Source: Sphingobacteriaceae bacterium (lineage in GTDB: Bacteria; Bacteroidota; Bacteroidia; Sphingobacteriales; Sphingobacteriaceae). From it: DNA of 44,535 nucleotides. Each line of letters begins with the position of its first letter. Position 1 is the stretch's first letter. Location of the stretch: contig JAHEGO010000005.1 in the NCBI GenBank assembly GCA_024645045.1, forward strand, positions 1 through 44,535. The letters are read 5' to 3'. This document shows positions 9,546-18,182 of this stretch, one piece after another. The position numbers and the translations under genes are program-made. The notes below the pieces were generated by a model. That model was not told where the DNA came from, ran no database searches, and saw only the letters and a program-made list of their open reading frames with translations.

Positions 9546-11903
9546 TTACTTAATGAATCTGATGGTTTGATTATGGAATTCATTTTGAATTTTTATAAAA
9601 TAAATTCCCTTTGGAAAATTAGTAACATCAATTTCCTCACTTTCTTCAAACGAAAATTCAAGTTTATCTTTTCGCAAAAGCAATCCAAAATCATTATATA
9701 TTTCATATTTTAAAATGGAATTTTTAGCAAGCATTTGACTATTTTTAAGTTTAATTTGATCTATCACTGGATTTGGAAATACAGCCCATTGATTCGCTAA
9801 TTTTCTAGTATTTATTGAAGTTGTTGTGGGTAGAAAAAACAATTTAAACCTTTGATCATTAAAAGATGCTGAATCCATGTTTGTATGAACGTTGTAATGG
9901 TATTTGTCACTTAAAAGGAAAGTTTTATTTAAGTAAAAATCTACTAAATAAACATGGTATTGTTCGAAACTTGATACATCCTCAAAAATTAGATCAAAAT
10001 TCGTAAAACAGGTGCCTAAAATGCTCAATGCTACTGCTCTATCTCCTTCTATTTTTGCAAGCGAATTAATTGCAAATCTTTCGAATTCTTTTCCAATACT
10101 GGCAATATTTACTAATGAATTAGTAAACTTTAAGCCATCATATAAATCAAAATGGTCGTTGGCATTTTCATTAAAGTGAATAAATGTAGCATCGCAATTT
10201 AAACTATCCACTTTCAAACTAATTTTTAAATGGTTATTCAATTTATTTTTGAAATAATTACCTCCCTTATTTTGTGACTTATCACCCTCGTCTATTTGTA
10301 ATCCACCAGCCAATCCTGTTTGTTGAACAAAAAATGCTTGGCCAGCACTAATATATCTTGACGCATCTCCAGTTAAGCCATTCCAAGATTGAAAACTATT
10401 TGTAGAAGGATTGTATATGGTGTATGTATTTGAAATATCAATTCCCTTTGAAATGCAATTCCAGTCTATGCTTGAAGGATACGGGTTCCCAATTAAATTA
10501 AAACCACTATTTAAGTTACTGTTTGTTTTGGTTGTGTTAATGTTTATCGTGTGTCCTGGATAGGTTCCATTGACAGTTAAAATAGTTGAAGTCGGAACAA
10601 CACTTCCTGTGCCATCTAGGCTAATTGTTCTGTCTCCCCTTATTAAAATTCTAAACCCTTTGCCATTAGTCAAAGCCTCTGTATTTCCATTTGTAAAGGC
10701 TGTCCAGCCAATATCGCTTGTTGCACCAGAACCAATTGTAATATCACTTCCCGCAAGTAGTTCGTTATACCAAAATGCACTCGCTGCATTTGTAATAGAA
10801 GGATCGAAATTATTTAAAGCACCTCCTACTCCAGTAATATGTGTACCTTTTCTAACTATATCATTTCCTAAGTTTCGCCATTGTGCAGCAATTGCTCCAT
10901 TTACAGGGGATGCTAAAAACCTGAATTTTCTCAATGGAGGTATATAAGTTTCAACTGAAATACTGCCAATAATTTGACCATCCGAATATCCAATACTTGC
11001 AGAATTATTTGAATCGGCAAGTAGTTTAAAAATTCCATTTGTTTGGATATGGATTGTTTTAGAATATGGAATTTGAATGTTTTTTCCTGGTAATATATTT
11101 AATGAAGCATCATTATTTATATTGATACTTGGTAAGGCTAAACTAGAATCCAAGTTGATTGTATTACCAGTTAAAATGTTTACTCCACTTGCATTTGAAT
11201 CTGGGATACGTGTTGCATCAATCCAGTTTAAGTTATTATTAGTGGATTCCCAGCTTGACAATGCTGTCCATAATCCAGAAGTTTTTGACCGAAAAAAATC
11301 AGTATTTTGGGTATTTGTTAATTTGTACAGTGTAATGTTTTGTTGAGTTCCAATATAACATGCAAACCTTGGAGAGGAAGTATTATATTGTAATTGTCGA
11401 CTATTATTAAATAAATTACTGATAATAAAATTAGAATTTAAAATTGAAAATTGCCATCTTCCAGAAGCATTACTGATAGTTGTTGCTTCAGAAATACTAT
11501 TTCCTGTACCATTATAATAAATGTATTTCTGACTTAATTCATTGAAAATAGTATATCCGCCTTCATCATTTGAAGTTATTTTCCAAACCAACATTCCATT
11601 TGGGTGAATGATATTATTATTAATTGACGAAATTGTAGTATTTGCAAAATAATTATTGATTCCATTTATATTATTCATTGCATAGACGCTGCCATCTTGT
11701 TGCTTGAAGTAGGTAATCAAATAATAGCCATCTGTTAAATTGGCCAAATTATTAATTTTAGAAAAAGTACCAAGGTTGTTGTATTGACCTATCGATTTCT
11801 CTGAAACAAAAATCAAATAAATAAATACAGCAATAACTTTAAAAAATGATATTTTAGGATTAGAAATCTTATAAATCCAGCTTTTTATCCATTGTATAAC
11901 CAT
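9546..11903 (-). CDS. Large secreted protein with type IX secretion (type A) sorting domain
   Basis: The 785-residue protein has an N-terminal hydrophobic export signal (about residues 20-40) and a beta-rich Asn/Ser/Thr-rich body. From about residue 705 onward there is a Por-type C-terminal domain: WAVFPNPVIDQI, then EIYNDFGLLL, then the FPKGIYFIKI and TIRFIK strands. This domain directs cargo through the T9SS to the cell surface, where it is attached or released. A repeat-like segment around residues 205-280 (SGLWTALSSWES... LPGKNIQI) resembles the beta-helical stretches of other Bacteroidota surface proteins. No catalytic motif is recognised. Adhesion or surface-layer roles are only guesses. 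Confidence 0.88.
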   Translation of the reverse strand: MVIQWIKSWIYKISNPKISFFKVIAVFIYLIFVSEKSIGQYNNLGTFSKINNLANLTDGYYLITYFKQQDGSVYAMNNINGINNYFANTTISSINNNIIHPNGMLVWKITSNDEGGYTIFNELSQKYIYYNGTGNSISEATTISNASGRWQFSILNSNFIISNLFNNSRQLQYNTSSPRFACYIGTQQNITLYKLTNTQNTDFFRSKTSGLWTALSSWESTNNNLNWIDATRIPDSNASGVNILTGNTINLDSSLALPSININNDASLNILPGKNIQIPYSKTIHIQTNGIFKLLADSNNSASIGYSDGQIIGSISVETYIPPLRKFRFLASPVNGAIAAQWRNLGNDIVRKGTHITGVGGALNNFDPSITNAASAFWYNELLAGSDITIGSGATSDIGWTAFTNGNTEALTNGKGFRILIRGDRTISLDGTGSVVPTSTILTVNGTYPGHTININTTKTNSNLNSGFNLIGNPYPSSIDWNCISKGIDISNTYTIYNPSTNSFQSWNGLTGDASRYISAGQAFFVQQTGLAGGLQIDEGDKSQNKGGNYFKNKLNNHLKISLKVDSLNCDATFIHFNENANDHFDLYDGLKFTNSLVNIASIGKEFERFAINSLAKIEGDRAVALSILGTCFTNFDLIFEDVSSFEQYHVYLVDFYLNKTFLLSDKYHYNVHTNMDSASFNDQRFKLFFLPTTTSINTRKLANQWAVFPNPVIDQIKLKNSQMLAKNSILKYEIYNDFGLLLRKDKLEFSFEESEEIDVTNFPKGIYFIKIQNEFHNQTIRFIK

Positions 11904-11927
11904 TGTTTTATGCTATAATTAAAAATC

Positions 11928-11958
11928 TAAAATTATTTTATAATCAATTAGTTTTCAA
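11928..11958 (-). promoter_or_regulatory. Candidate promoter of the T9SS cargo gene
   Basis: On the minus strand, TTG (11958-11956), a 20-base spacer and TAATTTTA (11935-11928) match the Bacteroidota TTG-N19/20-TAnnTTTG pattern except for the last base. The predicted start of transcription would lie about 20 bases before the ATG at 11903. Confidence 0.35.
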
Positions 11959-12112
11959 CTGCTTATATAGTAGATTAAATAATAAATAAATCGGATTATA
12001 TAGAATAAAGAATTGTTTACTGTTTTAGCGTTAATAATTACCCAATTTTGTGAATAAATTATTTAGGGCTAAAGGTCTTAATTGCTTATTTTTGAAAACA
12101 TTAATTTGGAAT

Positions 12113-12625
12113 ATGAATACAAATAAAAACCAGCTGATAACGGTATCTACAATGGTTGCAATTGCAGCAGCTACCCGTTTTTTACCTCATCCTCCTAATT
12201 TTACTGCAATTGGTGGTATGGCATTATTTGGTGCCGCAACTTTAAATAATAAGAAATTAGCACTTATGGTACCAGTTATGGCCATGGTTATTTCAGATTT
12301 ATTTATCCCTAACGGTTTCGATTTTGCGGTATATGCAGCTTTTATTGCAATTGCAGCATTGGGTCTATACATAAGAAATAAAAAAGGAGTTTTGCCTGTT
12401 ATTGCAGGTTCTTTAACAGCATCTGTAATTTTCTTTGTGATTAGCAACTTTGCAGTTTGGGTAAGCCAAGCGATGTATGCTAAAAATGCAATTGGTTTAA
12501 TGACTTGCTTCGGAGCAGCCATTCCATTTTTTCCAAATACCATTGCAGGTGATTTATTTTTCAGCTCATTGTTATTTGCTTCATATGCAATGATTAAAAA
12601 AACCAATCTTGTTATTGTAAAATAA
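12113..12625 (+). CDS. DUF6580-type putative membrane transport protein
   Basis: The 170-residue protein has five to six hydrophobic segments, beginning with a conserved-looking block (AAATRFLPHPPNFTAIGGMA) that I associate with the DUF6580 putative transport family. The overall shape resembles the substrate-binding S component of ECF transporters. The frame also opens from GTG at 12050, but ATG 12113 is preferred: the extra 21 residues are unlike a membrane-protein N terminus, and a TATTTTTG -7-like box lies at 12087-12094, inside that extension. It is convergent with the B12 uptake genes, which hints at cobalamin transport, but no riboswitch precedes it and the link is inference. Confidence 0.7.
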   Translation: MNTNKNQLITVSTMVAIAAATRFLPHPPNFTAIGGMALFGAATLNNKKLALMVPVMAMVISDLFIPNGFDFAVYAAFIAIAALGLYIRNKKGVLPVIAGSLTASVIFFVISNFAVWVSQAMYAKNAIGLMTCFGAAIPFFPNTIAGDLFFSSLLFASYAMIKKTNLVIVK

Positions 12626-12652
12626 TTACAAAATATATTTCCAATAAAAAAA

Positions 12653-12674
12653 GACCAAATAATTTTATTTGGTC
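12653..12674. terminator. Bidirectional terminator between the DUF6580 and btuG-like genes
   Basis: A perfect 10-bp stem (12653-12662 with 12665-12674) is flanked by A7 on the left and T7 on the right, so it can terminate both converging transcripts. It lies 27 bases after the plus-strand stop and 27 bases after the minus-strand stop. Confidence 0.8.
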
Positions 12675-12701
12675 TTTTTTTATGTCTTTGGTTTTAGCTT
12701 T

Positions 12702-13775
12702 TTATTGAAGGTGAATTCCATTGGGTACTTTGCCAACTCTTATAGAATCAATGAGTATTCCACTGTTACTATTGTATCTCCACATTAATCCATCTTGACT
12801 GAAATCCAAAGGATCTGCGGCGTAAATTTTATCATCTAATGGATCAATACCAATACCATAAAAATAACCTGATACAAATGGGCTCATCGGTATGGTGTTT
12901 TCGTATATACCTATTTTATAAATACCATTATTTGCACCGTCTATAGCCGTATTGATTAATAAATTCAATTTATCATTCGTTATTGCCAATTTGTCTGGAT
13001 GGTCACCTTGCACTCCTATAACGATTTTAGATGCAATGGTTTGTGAATACTTATTTAATTTAACCAATGCTCCTTTAGTGTCATCTTCTTTCATACCAAA
13101 ATCTTTGTAATCTCCTCGACAAAGCACCCAAACATCTTTATTCGCGTCTTGTGCAAAAGCAATTGGTGCATCACCAACAATAACATTTTTGATAACTTGA
13201 TTGGTATTGATATTAATAATACTAATTGTGCTGTCATTAATGTAACCACCAGAATTTGCTACATATAAAAAACTATCTACTAAAATTAAGGCTTCTGGAC
13301 CTTCACCAACTGGTATGCTAGCAACAATAGTATTAGTTTTTAAGTTGACTTCTTTAACAGTATTACTTACCCAATCTGCAACAAAACCCCTAGTTTCATT
13401 TACACCTAAGAAACATCTTGGTGATGAAAAACCATTGATACTTGCTACTGATTTAAAAGTTTTAGCATCAATAACCTCTACTTTCGCAGAACCATTTAAA
13501 ACGATATAACCTTTGTTTTTAAATATTGTCATAGATTGTGCCACATCTCCCAATGGTCTGCCATTAACTGTTTCAAAAACATTTTTAATTAATCGATTTG
13601 AATCTCTTTGGTAAAAATCGATACTGGCATTTCCTACACCAAAATTTCCTTCATTGATGATGAAAACCCCTTTGTCAAATGCTAAATTCGGGTCAATGGG
13701 TGTTGGTGTTGGTTCTTCTGTGCAAGCTTGCAGAGAAATAGCAAGAATGGCTAATAATCCTAATTTAATTTTCAT
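12702..13775 (-). CDS. btuG: BtuG-like surface beta-propeller lipoprotein (DUF5074 type)
   Basis: The 357-residue protein starts with a lipoprotein signal whose lipobox is LQAC. The Cys is followed by Thr-Glu-Glu, an acidic stretch like the surface-export signal of Bacteroidota lipoproteins. The body consists of repeated YncE-like blades (for example DAKTFKSVASINGF, NLKTNTIVASIPVGEGPEAL, NINTNQVIKNVIVGDAPIAF), predicting a seven-bladed propeller. In Bacteroides, BtuG is such a lipoprotein, sits on BtuB and captures B12 with extreme affinity. Here the gene begins three bases after the btuB-like stop, under a cobalamin riboswitch, so the same role is proposed. Direct ligand specificity is inferred. 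Confidence 0.75.
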   Translation of the reverse strand: MKIKLGLLAILAISLQACTEEPTPTPIDPNLAFDKGVFIINEGNFGVGNASIDFYQRDSNRLIKNVFETVNGRPLGDVAQSMTIFKNKGYIVLNGSAKVEVIDAKTFKSVASINGFSSPRCFLGVNETRGFVADWVSNTVKEVNLKTNTIVASIPVGEGPEALILVDSFLYVANSGGYINDSTISIININTNQVIKNVIVGDAPIAFAQDANKDVWVLCRGDYKDFGMKEDDTKGALVKLNKYSQTIASKIVIGVQGDHPDKLAITNDKLNLLINTAIDGANNGIYKIGIYENTIPMSPFVSGYFYGIGIDPLDDKIYAADPLDFSQDGLMWRYNSNSGILIDSIRVGKVPNGIHLQ

Positions 13776-13778
13776 GTG

Positions 13779-15686
13779 TTATTTGTTTAAGTATAATTGA
13801 AGGTTAATGCTGTAAACCCTTCCTGGTAATGGTCTGAAGGGTATAGATTCTATGTTTTTATTTCCTATATTTTCAATTCTGAATAAAATTTGATATTGGT
13901 TTTGTTGGTGTAAAAACAAATGTCCCAATGCGATATCATGTAATAAATAAGTTGGTAAAAACTGTTTATTATCAGAGCTGGTATACCTAAATCCATTGTA
14001 ATTGAAGCTATATTGAAACCATGTGTTTTGATGACTTAATTTCAACAGTAAACTACTCTTATTGATGGGTACATATATCAATTGTTTGCCTACACTTTGA
14101 TCATTTAAACTCATCGATTTAGAATTGATTGCATGGTTAATTGAAAAATTATAATTTGTATGGAAATAAAATGCACCCAATTTTCTATTCATAGTTGCAA
14201 TTAATTCCAAACCATAAATATTGACTTGCCTTAAATTTTGAGGTGTCCAAATGCCATTTTCAATTGCAGCAGGTTGCCAAAGAATCCAATTATTGATCAT
14301 TCCATAATAGGTGTTCAATGAAATTATATCGCTTTTGTTTTTATATTTAACATTTAGATCTAATTCTAATCCTTGCTCTGCAAGTAAGCTAGGATTACCT
14401 CCTGGTTGCCAATACAAATCATTTAAACTTGGTAGGTTATAGTTTTTACTCAACCATAAACCAATTGCAAGGTCTTTTTTCAGTAGGTTTTTTTTATTAA
14501 AAGAAATTTGAGATGCAAATAAATTTTTACGAAGCGCATATTCATATCGGTTAATGAAATCGATTGTCCAATTATTTTTTAATATGAATTCTTCGTTAAT
14601 AGCAAGTGAATTTCTGAATCGATATTGATACTTTCCATAATCGGCAATACTTGCGCCCTCATAAATACTGGAAAGATTAATTTGTTCATTTCTTTTTACA
14701 AAATTTCTGCCATATGAAAATTCAAAATTGATGGCATCAAATGTGCTTTTAGAATTTAACAATTCTAAATTTGTAGCTCCAGCCTTTATTCTATTGACAT
14801 ATCGAATATATTCTCTATTATGCCCTAAAGTCCATTTATAGCGGTGAAAGCTATTTTTAATGGTTGAATAAGTCGCGATGTTTCTCAACGCATGGTCTAA
14901 TTGGTAGGCTGTTTGGTTTCTGTTAAATATCGGCGGCCCTATATTTCGATCACTTTCTTGATACCATGAATGTAAGGTGAATAATGACCTCGAATTTAGT
15001 TGATAATATATTTGGTGAATGATTCCTCCTGATTTGACTTCAGCATTTATTTGATTTTGCTTAGGATTATTGAATTGAGTGTAATTCGAAAAGCGATAAT
15101 GATTCTGATTGTTTAAATAATTTAATGTAAATATTGAACGTATTTTTTCCTTTCCAAATTTTAAGTTTAACTGACTAATAGCAGCGTCCGTACTTGCATA
15201 AGTTTGAGAAAAAGAGATCTTGTTGCTATTATTTTCGAATGGATTGTTTGTATTTAATAAGATAACACCTCCCATTGCAGCAGATCCGTATTCTGCTGAT
15301 GCTGCTCCATATTGAATTTCAATTTTATCACTGCTGTTAGTTGGAATGGTTGAAAAATCTAACAGTCCTAACATTGAAGAGCCAATACTTAAACCGTTCC
15401 ATAATACTTTGGTATGGTTTGCGTTGGTACCTCTAAAGCTAATGGTACTTGAACCTCCAGCACCATAATTCTTAAAACTAATGGTACTGGCATTTGTCAG
15501 TAAATCACTTAAAGAAGTATAATTTGATTTTAAAAAATTTGAAATATATAATGCATTTAGCTTTTTGGGCTCATCGGTTTTGATTACAATCAAAACCTGA
15601 TTCACTTTTACGGTATCAGTTAAAGGATGTGACCATCCGTTAAAGAAAACTAATAAAAAAGAAATTGTCCAAATATATTGCTTCAT
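13779..15686 (-). CDS. btuB: TonB-dependent outer-membrane receptor for cobalamin (BtuB-like)
   Basis: The 635-residue outer-membrane beta-barrel imports corrinoids with TonB-ExbBD energy. It has a signal peptide (about 1-19) and a plug domain around residues 45-150 with the typical blocks FKNYGAGGSSTISFRGTNAN and YGAASAEYGSAAMGGVILLN. Alternating aromatic barrel strands follow to a C terminus of PLPGRVYSINLQLYLNK. It lacks the N-terminal carboxypeptidase-like domain of SusC proteins. Substrate assignment rests on the cobalamin riboswitch in its leader (about 110 bases from aptamer end to ATG) and on the adjacent BtuG-like gene. Confidence 0.88.
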   Translation of the reverse strand: MKQYIWTISFLLVFFNGWSHPLTDTVKVNQVLIVIKTDEPKKLNALYISNFLKSNYTSLSDLLTNASTISFKNYGAGGSSTISFRGTNANHTKVLWNGLSIGSSMLGLLDFSTIPTNSSDKIEIQYGAASAEYGSAAMGGVILLNTNNPFENNSNKISFSQTYASTDAAISQLNLKFGKEKIRSIFTLNYLNNQNHYRFSNYTQFNNPKQNQINAEVKSGGIIHQIYYQLNSRSLFTLHSWYQESDRNIGPPIFNRNQTAYQLDHALRNIATYSTIKNSFHRYKWTLGHNREYIRYVNRIKAGATNLELLNSKSTFDAINFEFSYGRNFVKRNEQINLSSIYEGASIADYGKYQYRFRNSLAINEEFILKNNWTIDFINRYEYALRKNLFASQISFNKKNLLKKDLAIGLWLSKNYNLPSLNDLYWQPGGNPSLLAEQGLELDLNVKYKNKSDIISLNTYYGMINNWILWQPAAIENGIWTPQNLRQVNIYGLELIATMNRKLGAFYFHTNYNFSINHAINSKSMSLNDQSVGKQLIYVPINKSSLLLKLSHQNTWFQYSFNYNGFRYTSSDNKQFLPTYLLHDIALGHLFLHQQNQYQILFRIENIGNKNIESIPFRPLPGRVYSINLQLYLNK

Positions 15687-15796
15687 TGTTGCATTAAAAA
15701 TGCTTTCAAAATGGAGAGAATATAAAGATAAATACCGTTGTAATAACGTGAATCATATCTCATGCTTCTATCCCCGAAAGCTGTGATTTAAAATTA

Positions 15797-15950
15797 CAAG
15801 GCAGGTCTTCTGACTTACTCTTTATCATTCGCCTTCCCAATTTCTCAGTGGCTTAGAATGAATGATAATCAATAGAGCTTACAGCAGCGGGTCTGTCTCG
15901 GATTTACACCGAATTCCCTTTTAATTCCGATAAAATCGGAAACCATTGCA
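15797..15950 (-). promoter_or_regulatory. Cobalamin (AdoCbl-type) riboswitch
   Basis: On the minus strand the leader carries the B12 box AGTCAGAAGACCTGCC (15815-15800), the upstream conserved run GGGAATTCGGTGTAAATCCG, then ACCCGCTGCTGTAAGC and AGCCACTGAG, in the order of the cobalamin aptamer. It begins near 15950 and ends near 15797, leaving about 110 bases before the btuB-like ATG that should hold the expression platform; no clear U-tract terminator is visible there, so control is more likely at translation initiation. Binding of adenosylcobalamin should turn off btuB-btuG. The rest of the 332-base gap (15687-16018) holds nothing else I recognise. Confidence 0.93.
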
Positions 15951-15953
15951 CTG

Positions 15954-15961
15954 CAAAAGTA
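15954..15961 (-). promoter_or_regulatory. -7 box of the riboswitch-btuB transcript
   Basis: TACTTTTG on the minus strand matches the Bacteroidota -7 consensus exactly and would place the transcription start at about 15949, right where the aptamer begins. No TTG is seen at the usual -33 spacing, so support is partial. Confidence 0.45.
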
Positions 15962-16018
15962 ATATATTTAAAACTGGAAAGATTTTAATTTAATAAACAA
16001 CCTGTGGAAAATTAGTAA

Positions 16019-16786
16019 TTAATTGTTTTGGGCTTCTTTAATGAGCTTTTCTGATAGTTCTTTACCTAAATAACCATCTATTACTTTGTGTACTATATAT
16101 AAAATTGGTGTCATTGCTATTGCAACAATGAATTTATAGATATATCCTACCAATCCCACAGCAAATATTTGTTTTAAAGTCCAATTTCCGCCAATATAAA
16201 AGGCTATAAATATTACTACGAAACTATCTACTAGTTGAGAAACAACGGTTGATCCTGTAGCCCTTAACCATAAACCTTTTTCACCGGTTCTATCTTTTAT
16301 CCAATGAAATATTGTAACATCAATTATTTGTCCAACCATAAATGCAGTGATAGAACCAATGATAATCCAAAGCCCCTGCCCTAGTACAGAATTATATGCC
16401 GAATTCATGTCAATGGTTAAGCCATTTGTTAATTGTTTATTAATCCAAAAATCAGCAGGAACTAATTGTATAGATGAATAAACGGTCAAAAATCCATATG
16501 CAATCATGGTTACAGCAATATAAGATAGTGTTTTTACACCTTTTGTGCCAAAATATTCATTGATTAAATCGGTCATTATGAAAACAATAGGCCAATTTAA
16601 AACCCCAGCAGACATGTTTAAGGAAAGGTGGTCAATTCCAAATAAACTTAAGTCTAGCGGTTTCCATCCAAGGGTGCCTTCAACTGAAAAAATTTTCACA
16701 CCAATGAATTCTGCAATAATTGCATTGGCAATAAAAAAACAAGATAAAATGATAAACAGTTTCGTTTCTTTTGTTTTAAAAATCAT
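16019..16786 (-). CDS. yhhQ: Queuosine precursor transporter (YhhQ/VUT family)
   Basis: The 255-residue inner-membrane protein has six or more hydrophobic segments. It has family features such as the N-terminal NAIIAEFIGVKIF helix, the FIMTDLINEYFG block and the VSQLVDSFVVIFIAF segment with a conserved Asp. YhhQ proteins (formerly DUF165, 'vitamin uptake-like') import queuosine precursors for tRNA modification. Length is usual for the Bacteroidota form. The ATG at 16786 lies ten bases from the start of the divergent omega-amidase gene, so at least one of their promoters must lie inside the other coding region. No PreQ1 riboswitch is seen. Confidence 0.9.
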   Translation of the reverse strand: MIFKTKETKLFIILSCFFIANAIIAEFIGVKIFSVEGTLGWKPLDLSLFGIDHLSLNMSAGVLNWPIVFIMTDLINEYFGTKGVKTLSYIAVTMIAYGFLTVYSSIQLVPADFWINKQLTNGLTIDMNSAYNSVLGQGLWIIIGSITAFMVGQIIDVTIFHWIKDRTGEKGLWLRATGSTVVSQLVDSFVVIFIAFYIGGNWTLKQIFAVGLVGYIYKFIVAIAMTPILYIVHKVIDGYLGKELSEKLIKEAQNN

Positions 16787-16796
16787 AATTTTGAAT

Positions 16797-17552
16797 ATGG
16801 ATCAATTAAAGGTAACAATTATTCAAAGTAATTTATACTGGGAAGATAAGTTGAAAAATCGGAAAATGTTTGCCGAAAAGATCAATAAATTCGCCGAAAA
16901 CGCTCATATTTTCCTATTACCTGAAATGTTTACTACTGGTTTTACCATGAATGCTGCTGCTTTTGCAGAAGAAATGAATGGAGAAACAGTTTCTTGGATG
17001 CGTGAATTAGCGACTACTAAAAATGCAGTCATCGCAGGAAGTGTTATTATCAAAGAAAACAACCAATATTTGAATCGATTTATTTGGATGCAACCCGATG
17101 GAAAATGCATTACATATGATAAAAAGCATTTGTTTGGAATGGCAGATGAACCTAAAAATTATGCTGCAGGAAAAGAAGCTATTTTAATAGATTATTTAGG
17201 TTGGAAAATTAAACCCATTATATGTTATGATTTAAGATTTCCAACTTGGTGCAGAAATAAAGAAGATTATGATGTGTTATTAGTTGTCGCCAATTGGCCT
17301 TCAAAAAGAATTTCTCATTGGGATGCATTATTAAAAGCAAGGGCAATTGAGAACCAAACATATGTAGTTGCTTGTAATCGTGTAGGCCTAGACGTCAATG
17401 AAATCGAGCATAACGGCCATTCGGCAATATTTGACCCTTATGGTGAAGAGTTGTATTTTTCAGATGAAGCTAGTATTGAAAATATCGATTTAAGTAAATC
17501 TCATTTACAATTAATTCGCCGTCAATATCCATTTTTAAGAGATAGAGATTAG
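16797..17552 (+). CDS. yafV: Nitrilase-family omega-amidase (YafV type)
   Basis: The 251-residue cytoplasmic hydrolase probably deaminates alpha-ketoglutaramate or alpha-ketosuccinamate, a metabolite-repair and methionine-salvage side reaction known for YafV/Nit2. The Glu-Lys-Cys triad is visible as Glu43 (LLPEMFTTGF), Lys109 (YDKKHLFGMA) and Cys143 (PIICYDLRFPTW). The frame is open far upstream to 16545, but that stretch is antisense to yhhQ; the ATG at 16797 gives the family-typical start MDQLKVTIIQ. The gene converges with the acyltransferase gene, with nine bases between stops. Confidence 0.92.
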   Translation: MDQLKVTIIQSNLYWEDKLKNRKMFAEKINKFAENAHIFLLPEMFTTGFTMNAAAFAEEMNGETVSWMRELATTKNAVIAGSVIIKENNQYLNRFIWMQPDGKCITYDKKHLFGMADEPKNYAAGKEAILIDYLGWKIKPIICYDLRFPTWCRNKEDYDVLLVVANWPSKRISHWDALLKARAIENQTYVVACNRVGLDVNEIEHNGHSAIFDPYGEELYFSDEASIENIDLSKSHLQLIRRQYPFLRDRD

Positions 17553-17561
17553 AAAAGCTCT

Positions 17562-18182
17562 TTAATTAATTCTTACTGCTTTTTTTTTAGCTGCGCTATA
17601 ATGTAGATTAATTATTGCTGATAGATTTTCAAAATTGATTTTTTTATTGGTACCGCAATCCAACAAATTCATAGTAATACTTGGTTTAAAAGATTCGAAA
17701 TAGTCCATTATGTTAACACAAAATATTATTTGACAATCGCCTTTGATTTGTTTAATCAAGTATTCATATCCTTTTTCGAGATGAATTTGTTCGCAATGCA
17801 TTGATTCCAGTGCACCTTGAGGAAATAATACCAATGCGTTTTTGGGGTCATTTAACAGTGAAGCTGCATATTGTAAACTATTCAAGCTTTCTCTTGATGA
17901 TTTTTTAATCGAAAAACCACCTAAATATTTTATCCATTTTCTTTTTTGTAAATGATCTTCTTGCATCATAATATGAAAATGCTTTTTAAAATGACTGTCA
18001 ATTAAATGTCCTGCTAAAAATCCATCCCACCACGAAAAATGATTGCATAAAAGTAATACTGAATGATTTTCTAGAATTGGTATTTCATTCACAATTATCT
18101 TATTGAACTTTTTTGCAAAAACCCTATTTAAGATGAATGCAAAAAATCGAGAAAATAATTTATTCCTTTTTGCTTTGATCAT
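17562..18182 (-). CDS. PlsC-like lysophospholipid acyltransferase
   Basis: The 206-residue protein carries the acyltransferase signatures NHFSWWDGF (the HX4D box, with Trp substitutions common in this clade) and FPQGALES (the glycerophosphate-binding motif). A small N-terminal amphipathic stretch suggests peripheral membrane attachment. It should transfer an acyl chain to a lysophospholipid or similar lipid at the inner membrane. At about 206 residues it is shorter than classical PlsC (about 245) but near the size of the small LPLAT subfamily. Its start overlaps the hydrolase stop by four bases (ATGA at 18179-18182), so the two are translationally coupled. Confidence 0.82.
   Translation of the reverse strand: MIKAKRNKLFSRFFAFILNRVFAKKFNKIIVNEIPILENHSVLLLCNHFSWWDGFLAGHLIDSHFKKHFHIMMQEDHLQKRKWIKYLGGFSIKKSSRESLNSLQYAASLLNDPKNALVLFPQGALESMHCEQIHLEKGYEYLIKQIKGDCQIIFCVNIMDYFESFKPSITMNLLDCGTNKKINFENLSAIINLHYSAAKKKAVRIN

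Noticed and set aside
10570-10947. 125-codon plus-strand open frame inside the T9SS cargo gene
   Set aside because: The opposite strand carries a continuous protein with export and sorting signals; this frame is a low-information shadow.
12187-12606. 139-codon minus-strand open frame opposite the DUF6580 gene
   Set aside because: It is the antisense shadow of a convincing membrane-protein gene and shows no family features.
16545-16796. N-terminal extension of the omega-amidase gene by 84 codons
   Set aside because: The stretch is antisense to the well-supported yhhQ gene and does not resemble nitrilases; ATG 16797 gives the family start.
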